A DNA stretch of 5,444 nt from UBA7662 sp041688385 (lineage in GTDB: Bacteria > Bacteroidota > Bacteroidia > UBA7662): NCBI GenBank assembly GCA_041688385.1, contig JBDNIH010000218.1:1-5444 (forward strand), read 5' to 3'. The notes under the pieces were generated by a model, which was not told the DNA's origin, did not search any database, and saw only the letters and a list, made by a program, of their open reading frames with translations. Numbering within the stretch: position 1 is the stretch's first letter; every line of letters starts with the position of its first letter. Made by a program: the position numbers and the translations under genes. Of this stretch, positions 1 to 4,992 are shown in pieces.

Positions 1-57
1 GCGGCTTCTAAAATTGAATTTGTGCATGAATTGGTGAATTCAAAATTATTGTCGTGA
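1..57 (+). CDS. 3' end of a gene cut by the window edge (possibly thioredoxin-like)
   Basis: Frame 1 is open from the first base and ends at the TGA at 55-57, giving the C-terminal peptide AASKIEFVHELVNSKLLS. The peptide reads like a final amphipathic helix. Its stop overlaps the GTG start of the next gene in a GTGA arrangement, which is typical of coupled genes in one operon and supports this being a real coding end. In Bacteroidota as I recall them, the small protein encoded next often follows a thioredoxin-family gene, and a last helix of this kind would fit that fold. With only 18 residues and no active site visible, the identity is inference; the reading frame is better supported than the function. 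Confidence 0.45.
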   Translation, partial: AASKIEFVHELVNSKLLS

Positions 58-293
58 AACTTCCTGTAATACGTGGACTGGCCGAAGACCACAGTTTGGA
101 AGAACTCCATGCTGCCGAAAATGCCATTTTAGAAGAAGAAAAACCAGCTTTTGAAGTAGGTGGCGAAGATGAGGGCGAGCAACTCACCCACCTACTAGGT
201 GCCATTTGGATTCGTGAGCAAATGGCCGATGGCATGGATTTTAAAGCTGCCTTCCGTGCTTTTGCCCAAAGGGTACGCGATTCAATTAGCTGA
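54..293 (+). CDS. Small acidic DUF6952-like protein
   Basis: A 79-residue soluble protein with no signal peptide, membrane segment or cysteine. The N-terminus MKLPVIRGL and the C-terminal half, with LGAIWIREQMADG around residues 48-60 followed by an amphipathic helix ending RVRDSI, match my memory of the Bacteroidota family named DUF6952. Its members are about 80-90 residues, start MKLPVIK and end near RVxxSI. The middle (residues 11-42) is rich in Glu and Asp. The GTG start at 54 is chosen because the family N-terminus begins exactly there and because it overlaps the TGA of the preceding gene, so translation is probably coupled; no Shine-Dalgarno is visible. The biochemical role is unknown. 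Family members are, from memory, found beside thioredoxin and peroxiredoxin genes, which hints at a redox-linked role. A strong terminator lies 23 bases after the stop, so this is the last gene of its operon. Confidence 0.75.
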   Translation: MKLPVIRGLAEDHSLEELHAAENAILEEEKPAFEVGGEDEGEQLTHLLGAIWIREQMADGMDFKAAFRAFAQRVRDSIS

Positions 294-316
294 GTTGCGG
301 CACATAAAATAGAACT

Positions 317-354
317 AAAAAGGGCTTTCCGAAATTGGAAAGCCCTTTTTTTTT
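317..354. terminator. Strong, probably bidirectional terminator between convergent genes
   Basis: The arm 317-330 (AAAAAGGGCTTTCC) pairs perfectly with 337-350 around the six-base loop GAAATT. The GC-containing core is GGGCTTTCC/GGAAAGCCC. The + strand continues with T residues to 354, and the - strand ends in a five-base T tract formed by the A-rich arm. It sits between the stop of the + operon at 293 and the stop of the - bacilliredoxin gene at 380, so it can end transcription from both sides. The + direction has the longer T tract and should be stronger. Confidence 0.9.
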
Positions 355-379
355 AGACCAGCTTTAGCTGAAATGTGGC

Positions 380-796
380 TTAGCAGTGTTGGTCAAATGC
401 CTCGATAAGGTTGGCGGAAATCATGTCAGCCGAGCGACCTTCGATGTGGTGGCGCTCTAACATATGTACCAGCTGACCATCCTTGAACAATGCGATGCAT
501 GGGCTCGAAGGAGGATAAGGCAACATATGGGCACGTGCCGTTGCAACGGCTTCTACTTCCATGCCAGCAAAAACTGTGGTAAGTGCACCGGGTTTTTTGG
601 CGTTTTGAATGGCCTTTTTTACGGCAGGACGGGCGTTGGCTGCAGCACAACCACAAACGGAGTTTACCACCAACAGGGCAGTGCCTTGTTTTTGGGCCAT
701 CAGGGCATCCACCGCTTCGGGTGTTTTGAGTTCTGTAAAACCTACTTCAGTGAGGTCTTTCCGCATTGGAGCGACCATAAATTCGGGATATGCCAT
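380..796 (-). CDS. BrxA/BrxB family bacilliredoxin
   Basis: A 138-residue cytosolic thioredoxin-fold protein of the BrxA/BrxB (YphP/YqiW, formerly DUF1094) family. The family mark is the CGC active site in NSVCGCAAANARP (Cys48, Cys50). The N-terminus YPEFMVAPMRKDLTEVGF, the PSSPCIALFKDGQLVHMLERHHIEG segment split around residues 95-120, and the ending FDQHC all match the Bacillus proteins as I recall them; length is close to the usual 140-145. Known role of the family: removing bacillithiol from S-bacillithiolated proteins, or isomerising disulfides, after oxidative stress. Many Bacteroidota make bacillithiol, so the role is plausible, but no biosynthesis gene is in view. The ATG at 794-796 is preceded by an A-rich leader with no Shine-Dalgarno. 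The peptidase gene lies 64 bases upstream on the same strand, but a separate promoter is visible, so the two are probably not a strict operon. Cys96 and the C-terminal Cys138 are additional cysteines. Confidence 0.95.
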   Translation of the reverse strand: MAYPEFMVAPMRKDLTEVGFTELKTPEAVDALMAQKQGTALLVVNSVCGCAAANARPAVKKAIQNAKKPGALTTVFAGMEVEAVATARAHMLPYPPSSPCIALFKDGQLVHMLERHHIEGRSADMISANLIEAFDQHC

Positions 797-830
797 GTTG
801 TTTTTATTTTAACGCTGTTGATTCAGACTG

Positions 831-864
831 CAAAAATAAACAAAAGCAGGGCAGTAAGGTTCAA
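831..864 (-). promoter_or_regulatory. Probable promoter of the bacilliredoxin gene
   Basis: On the - strand, TATTTTTG (838 down to 831) fits the Bacteroidota -7 consensus TAnnTTTG exactly. A TTG at 864-862 lies 23 bases upstream, at the long end of the 17-23 spacing reported for the -33 element. The -7 box ends 34 bases before the ATG at 796, giving a short leader. The TTG overlaps the stop codon of the upstream peptidase gene. The spacing is slightly stretched and the region is A/T-rich, so the -7 box is firmer than the -33 call. Confidence 0.55.
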
Positions 865-2864
865 CGACTACGCACATCGTGAAATTGGGCAACAGCTTCC
901 CTCCCGTCGGGATGCCGGGCATGGAGGATGCCAGTTAAACTTCCGCCAAGTAAATAGTAGGGCAAATCGACCGATAATACGGGGTCGGTGCCTTTTAAAA
1001 CATAGAGCTGCCTGCCCACTAAATCGAATAGTGCTAATTGTTCGAGTTCCCCTTCCCAGTCTGCAGGTAAGACAACCCGAGCAGTTGTCCCGCCCGGAAT
1101 ATGATGTACAAGCAACAAATCTTTGGCCTGATCAAAACTAATGAGTTGTGCTAATATTTGAATTTCAGGATCGAAGATCACCCTCGTGGGAGTAAAAGGG
1201 AGGTCTAGGTGGGTATAAAATGCATTGCCACGACTCTTCACCCGAAGGTCGAGACTATCGCCATTGGCGGAAAAAACGCGAAAAGGCAGATCAATTTCAA
1301 ATCCGCCGGCTGGGCCCATAGGGGCGATGTCTTCTATTGAAAGGCCGATGCCGCGGTTTTTAGGTGACCACCGCATGCGGTATTCGGGATGGGCAGATTG
1401 ATAAATCCAGTGCTCAAAATAAGTATCGAGAGCACAAGCACAGGCCAGCTCTAAATGATTTTTGATGGTTTCGGTATTTGCAAAACCATAACCAATCGCT
1501 GGATCCGTAATGTAATTGTATACGCCGGCAAACAGGGCAGAATCGCCAATTTGGTAGCGCAGTTGATGTAGGACAAAAGAGGATTTTAGATAGGTGGATT
1601 GGCTCTGAAAAACGGCAGCCACTGAGCTGGTATCCGTTTTGAAGACGGTATAATCGCGACTGGCTAAAGCGGCTGCTTTTTGTAAACGCCGCCAAGGTTC
1701 CCACCAATAGCCATTGTCGAGTAGCCGTTCAAGGGTGAGGCCAGTCATCCAGCTGGCAAAACCTTCGTTTACCCAGATGTCCTGCCAGCTCATGCAGGTG
1801 ATTTTGTTGCCGAACCATTGGTGGGCCAGCTCATGGGCAAGCAAAGAATAGTCGTAGCTCCCCATCGAGCTCATGGTGTTGTGCTCCATGCCGCCGTCGC
1901 CATTGCTTATTTGCATATGGCCATATTTTTCGTTGATGAAGGGGTACTCCCCGAATAAATCGGTGAATAAATTGAGGATAGGTGGCAGGTTGCTGTCGAG
2001 TGTGATTTTCCAACTTACGGAGTCTTCTGCATAGAGGTAATTAACCACCCGAATGCTGTCAGCACCATTATTGACGGCAATATGCTGGTCGTATACCCAA
2101 TAATCGCTCACCGCTGTACCTACCAAATAAGGTGGACAAGGATAATTGTGCTGCCAGTGATGTACCCAATTGCTGCCGGATGAATCGATACTTTTTAGTA
2201 AACCCATACCCCCCGCACGGTAGTTGGGTGGGGTGGTGATAATCATTTCGGTGGTATCGGCTTTTTGACCCAATACTTGAAAATTCGGCCACCAGTCTTT
2301 GGCGCCATAAGGCTGCGACAAGGTCCATAAAACCGGGCGGTTATTCGGGCCATGGGTGGCTATACGGAAACTACCGAAGCTATTGCCGTCGTCGTAAGGC
2401 TCGCCTCTAAAATAAATTCTGAATCGTAAAGTGTCGTTTAGATTGAGCGCAAAAGGCAAACTGATCTCCAATTGATTGGGCAAAGAAACCACAAGGGCAC
2501 CGCCAGCACGGTCGAGGAGTACCACCAAAGAATCACCGGCCAACCGCAAACTATCTTTGATTGCATCGCCACAATCGATACGGAATACCGGGCTTTGATT
2601 GCCCCACAATAGGCTATAATCGACAAATCCGCTGATATAACGGATGTTTGGATCGAGCTGAAAATGCAGACTTTGTTTGAGGATATGACCCTGAAAGAGG
2701 TTAACGGCAGATTGTTGCGTACGGGCGTACTGCAAAACGTTGTGCTGCGCATTGCTGTGTTTGCACTGCACCAGTCGAAGCGGATTTTCGCCAGATAAAG
2801 GCTGTGCGTTGATAACCAAAGTGATGGCCCAAAAACAAATGAGCAAAAACACAGTTTTAACCAT
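861..2864 (-). CDS. Secreted M1 family zinc metallopeptidase with sorting-domain-like tail
   Basis: A 667-residue aminopeptidase-type protein. Residues 1-20 form a signal peptide with a likely cut at INA|QP. Residues about 40-255 are the N-terminal beta domain, with the family-like QPYGAKDWWPNF (184-195). The catalytic domain (about 260-495) has HELAH (His344, Glu345, His348) and NEGFA, with Glu367 at the correct HExxH-18-E spacing, so the zinc site is complete. Tyr425 in TYLKSSFVLHQLRYQIG is the expected catalytic tyrosine. The GxMEN exopeptidase motif appears as GGMEH (324-328), with His in place of Asn. A beta domain follows (about 500-590). The last 70 residues, with LALFDLVGRQLYVL and a final DGREAVAQF strand, resemble a type A type IX secretion sorting domain, although the usual PNP opening is missing. 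Expected role: trimming peptides outside the cytoplasm; the substrate is unknown. The ATG at 2862-2864 leads directly into the signal peptide. No convincing promoter is seen; TAATTTTT at 2913-2906 is the nearest -7-like match. Confidence 0.95.
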   Translation of the reverse strand: MVKTVFLLICFWAITLVINAQPLSGENPLRLVQCKHSNAQHNVLQYARTQQSAVNLFQGHILKQSLHFQLDPNIRYISGFVDYSLLWGNQSPVFRIDCGDAIKDSLRLAGDSLVVLLDRAGGALVVSLPNQLEISLPFALNLNDTLRFRIYFRGEPYDDGNSFGSFRIATHGPNNRPVLWTLSQPYGAKDWWPNFQVLGQKADTTEMIITTPPNYRAGGMGLLKSIDSSGSNWVHHWQHNYPCPPYLVGTAVSDYWVYDQHIAVNNGADSIRVVNYLYAEDSVSWKITLDSNLPPILNLFTDLFGEYPFINEKYGHMQISNGDGGMEHNTMSSMGSYDYSLLAHELAHQWFGNKITCMSWQDIWVNEGFASWMTGLTLERLLDNGYWWEPWRRLQKAAALASRDYTVFKTDTSSVAAVFQSQSTYLKSSFVLHQLRYQIGDSALFAGVYNYITDPAIGYGFANTETIKNHLELACACALDTYFEHWIYQSAHPEYRMRWSPKNRGIGLSIEDIAPMGPAGGFEIDLPFRVFSANGDSLDLRVKSRGNAFYTHLDLPFTPTRVIFDPEIQILAQLISFDQAKDLLLVHHIPGGTTARVVLPADWEGELEQLALFDLVGRQLYVLKGTDPVLSVDLPYYLLGGSLTGILHARHPDGREAVAQFHDVRSR

Positions 2865-2915
2865 ATGACTAAGTTAAGCCTTCAGCCGTTAAAACCAAGT
2901 TCGGGAAAAATTAGT

Positions 2916-2923
2916 TAACTTTG
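2916..2923 (+). promoter_or_regulatory. -7 promoter box of ahcY
   Basis: TAACTTTG matches the Bacteroidota -7 consensus TAnnTTTG exactly and lies in the 101-bp divergent region, 42 bases before the ahcY ATG. No exact TTG is found 17-23 bases upstream, so the -33 element is weak or absent. The predicted leader is about 35 bases, A/T-rich, with no Shine-Dalgarno. The same ten bases, TAACTTTGCA, recur in front of rlmN at 4978. Confidence 0.65.
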
Positions 2924-2965
2924 CACCGCTTTACTACCTATTAAATAATTGAAAATCAATATATC

Positions 2966-4273
2966 ATGATCGAAACTACATCCAAGTACAAGGTTAAAGA
3001 CATCAGCCTTGCCGACTGGGGCCGCAAAGAAATAAAACTAGCTGAAGCAGAAATGCCTGGCTTAATGGCGCTTCGCGAAGAATTTGGTGCCAGCAAACCT
3101 TTGAAAGGTTCCCGTATCGCAGGTTGTCTGCACATGACCATTCAAACCGCTGTGCTCATCGAAACCCTAGTAGAACTCGGTGCCGAAGTAAGCTGGTCGA
3201 GCTGTAACATTTTCTCTACCCAAGATCATGCTGCTGCTGCTATTGCTGCTTCTGGTATTCCGGTATATGCTTGGAAAGGTATGACCGAAGAGGAGTATGA
3301 GTGGTGTATTGACCAAACTTTATTCGCTTTTGAAGGCGATAAGCCCCTCAATATGATACTCGACGACGGTGGTGACCTCACCAACGTAGTTCTGGATCAC
3401 CATCCTGAGCTGGTAGCCGAAATTCGTGGTATCTCAGAAGAAACCACCACAGGTGTTGCTCGTTTGTATGGTCGTATGCGCAAGGGCACTTTGCCTGTGC
3501 CTGCAATCAACGTAAATGATTCGGTGACCAAGTCAAAATTCGACAACAAATACGGCTGTCGTGAGTCGGCAGTAGATGCGGTTCGCCGTGCTACCGACGT
3601 GATGATGGCGGGTAAAGTGGTTGTGGTTTGTGGTTATGGAGATGTGGGTAAAGGAACTGCGGAATCATTCCGTGGTGCCGGTGCGCGTGTAATCGTGACT
3701 GAAATCGACCCAATTTGTGCCCTACAAGCGGCCATGGAAGGTTTTGAAGTAAAACGTCTCGAAAGCGTTATCAGCAAAGTAGATATCGTTTGTACTGCAA
3801 CAGGTAACTGTAATATCGTTAGCGAGAAACATTTCCGCATGATGAAGGACAAAACCATCGTTTGCAACATCGGCCACTTCGATAACGAAATTGATATGGC
3901 TTGGTTAAACAAAGCGTATGGCAGCAGCAAATACACCGTTAAGCCACAGGTAGATGTTTACAATGTAGACGGCAACGAAATCATCGTTTTGGCCGAAGGT
4001 CGTTTGGTGAATTTAGGTTGTGCCATGGGCCACCCAAGTTTTGTAATGTCGAACTCGTTCACCAACCAAACCCTCGCGCAGATGGAGTTGTGGAACAGTG
4101 CAGGAAAATACCAGAACGAAGTATATGTGCTGCCTAAACATCTCGATGAGAAGGTAGCCGCCCTCCACCTCGCCAAAATTGGTGTAGAGTTGGAGATACT
4201 CGACAGCGAACAAGCCGATTATATCGGTGTAAGCGTAAAAGGACCGTACAAAACGGATTCGTACCGCTACTAA
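2966..4273 (+). CDS. ahcY: Adenosylhomocysteinase (S-adenosylhomocysteine hydrolase)
   Basis: A complete 435-residue cytosolic, NAD-dependent enzyme that reversibly splits S-adenosylhomocysteine into adenosine and homocysteine, relieving product inhibition of SAM-dependent methyltransferases and feeding the methionine cycle. Both family signatures are present: SSCNIFSTQDHAAAAI (78-93) and GKVVVVCGYGDVGKG (216-230), the latter being the GxGxxG NAD-binding loop. Compared with the human enzyme from memory, with a constant offset of +3, all key residues are kept: Asp134, Glu159, Lys189, Asp193, Cys198, His304, His356, and the tail Lys429/Tyr433 ending in YRY, which contacts NAD of the partner subunit in the tetramer. 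The length matches the short form, without the roughly 40-residue insertion of the plant and many bacterial forms. The ATG at 2966 fits the family N-terminus. The gene ends in tandem stops, TAA TAG, followed by a hairpin terminator. It is divergent from the peptidase and has its own -7 box. No methionine-cycle partner gene is adjacent. Confidence 0.99.
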   Translation: MIETTSKYKVKDISLADWGRKEIKLAEAEMPGLMALREEFGASKPLKGSRIAGCLHMTIQTAVLIETLVELGAEVSWSSCNIFSTQDHAAAAIAASGIPVYAWKGMTEEEYEWCIDQTLFAFEGDKPLNMILDDGGDLTNVVLDHHPELVAEIRGISEETTTGVARLYGRMRKGTLPVPAINVNDSVTKSKFDNKYGCRESAVDAVRRATDVMMAGKVVVVCGYGDVGKGTAESFRGAGARVIVTEIDPICALQAAMEGFEVKRLESVISKVDIVCTATGNCNIVSEKHFRMMKDKTIVCNIGHFDNEIDMAWLNKAYGSSKYTVKPQVDVYNVDGNEIIVLAEGRLVNLGCAMGHPSFVMSNSFTNQTLAQMELWNSAGKYQNEVYVLPKHLDEKVAALHLAKIGVELEILDSEQADYIGVSVKGPYKTDSYRY

Positions 4274-4290
4274 TAGTTGAAAGATCAGTG

Positions 4291-4334
4291 CAAACCCCGG
4301 AAGTAGCAAAGCCTAACGACCGGGGTTTGTTTTT
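4291..4334 (+). terminator. Rho-independent terminator after ahcY
   Basis: CAAACCCCGG (4291-4300) pairs perfectly over ten bases with CCGGGGTTTG (4320-4329), followed by five T residues (4330-4334). The 19-base loop is longer than usual, which may lower efficiency. It begins 17 bases after the ahcY stop codon. Only 21 bases remain between the T tract and the start of the next gene. Confidence 0.85.
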
Positions 4335-4344
4335 ATATCCTTAA

Positions 4345-4359
4345 ATGAAAAAATTATGA
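4345..4359 (+). other. Four-codon mini-ORF overlapping the lipoprotein start
   Basis: ATG AAA AAA TTA TGA encodes MKKL. Its TGA overlaps the ATG of the lipoprotein gene in an ATGA arrangement (4356-4359). The real gene also begins ATGAAAAAA, so the two starts look like a near-duplicate 11 bases apart. It could act as a translational leader or start decoy, or be a chance product of the A-rich leader. Nothing shows that it is translated. Confidence 0.2.
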
Positions 4360-4859
4360 AAAAAGTAATGCTTTTACTTGCGGCCGCGGCCTTGAGTTTT
4401 ACCGTAGCTTGTAATAACGCCACGGAAGAAGAAAACATGGACCACGCAGGCCACGACCATGCCGCGCAAGAAGGACATGATATGGGTGCTGCTAACGATA
4501 GCCTCGTTTTGGGTTATCCCGACGGTGCACGTGTGTTTTTTCCTAATCTTACCGATGGACAAGAAATTAAGTTGCCTTTCCAGCTTCAAATGGGTGTGGA
4601 AGTGATGGAAGTTGAGCCAGCGGGTGCTTTGAATTATGGCAAAGGCCATCACCACCTGATCATCGACGGTCAGGCCATGGACAAAGGAACTTCTGTGCCT
4701 TTCGATGCGACCAACATCCACTTCGGCAAAGGGCAGACGGAGTATACCCTCGACAGCTTAGCTGCAGGGGTGCACACACTTACCCTGCAATTCGCCAACG
4801 GAGCCCACCTCAGTTATGGTGAAGGCCTCAGCACAACCATTAAGGTGGTCGTGAAATAA
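4356..4859 (+). CDS. DUF4399 domain lipoprotein with His-rich N-terminal segment
   Basis: A 167-residue predicted lipoprotein. Residues 1-18 are a lipoprotein signal peptide with a somewhat relaxed lipobox, TVAC, placing the lipidated cysteine at 19. The Glu run TEEE at 23-26 resembles the acidic export signal that sends Bacteroidota lipoproteins to the cell surface. Residues 28-43 are rich in His, Asp and Met (five His-containing steps, including HDH), a possible metal-binding patch. From about residue 50 to the end is a single DUF4399 (PF14347) domain, recognised by GKGHHHLIID (95-104), HFGKGQTEYTL (122-132), and the closing GVHTLTLQFANGAHLSY and IKVVVK strands. Its function is not established; the fold is probably a small beta sandwich. 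It follows the ahcY terminator so closely that its promoter is unclear, and it may depend on read-through. The ATG at 4356 is chosen because it leads straight into the signal peptide; another ATG at 4368 would shorten its charged start. Confidence 0.88.
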   Translation: MKKVMLLLAAAALSFTVACNNATEEENMDHAGHDHAAQEGHDMGAANDSLVLGYPDGARVFFPNLTDGQEIKLPFQLQMGVEVMEVEPAGALNYGKGHHHLIIDGQAMDKGTSVPFDATNIHFGKGQTEYTLDSLAAGVHTLTLQFANGAHLSYGEGLSTTIKVVVK

Positions 4860-4878
4860 ATCGATTTTTCGTATTTAC

Positions 4879-4911
4879 AGGCCGTTTCCTTTGTTGGAGA
4901 CGGCCTTTTTT
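4879..4911 (+). terminator. Rho-independent terminator after the lipoprotein gene
   Basis: AGGCCGTTTCC (4879-4889) pairs with GGAGACGGCCT (4896-4906), with one T-G wobble, around the six-base loop TTTGTT. The T run extends to 4911. It starts 19 bases after the lipoprotein stop and isolates that gene from rlmN. Confidence 0.9.
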
Positions 4912-4977
4912 GTTGAATAAAACGCTTTACCGCACAAGGTAGCCTCAGCGGTAGGCCAGCTTTCCCGCCCGATTGTG

Positions 4978-4985
4978 TAACTTTG
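4978..4985 (+). promoter_or_regulatory. -7 promoter box of rlmN, seven bases before its start codon
   Basis: TAACTTTG is an exact match to TAnnTTTG and ends only seven bases before the ATG at 4993. With the usual short distance from -7 box to transcription start, the transcript should begin at or within a few bases of the ATG, giving a leaderless or nearly leaderless mRNA. No clear TTG lies 17-23 bases upstream. The 66 bases from 4912 to 4977 hold no other gene or clear signal. Confidence 0.6.
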
Positions 4986-4992
4986 CAGCTGT

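Noticed and set aside
464..1141. Long + strand open frame of 225 codons opposite the bacilliredoxin and the peptidase end
   Set aside because: It is antisense to two well-identified genes and spans their intergenic promoter region. Its composition is rich in Cys, Arg and His without family features, so it is a shadow.
2865..2915. Promoter for the peptidase gene on the - strand (TAATTTTT at 2913-2906, or TAACTTAG next to the start codon)
   Set aside because: Both miss the consensus by one key base. The first has no TTG at the right distance; the second has a TTG 19 bases upstream but would place the transcript start at or inside the start codon. Too weak to list as a feature.
2913..2920. AGTTAACT palindrome in the ahcY/peptidase divergent region as an operator
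   Set aside because: It is only eight bases, does not extend, and is largely made of the -7 box itself; a chance match is likely.
3634..4309. Several - strand open frames opposite ahcY
   Set aside because: ahcY is certain across this stretch. The reverse frames show no recognisable domain, and one crosses the terminator.
4936..4957. Repeated GGTAG and short inverted GCCT/AGGC upstream of rlmN
   Set aside because: Only four to five bases each and without symmetry beyond that; not distinguishable from chance.
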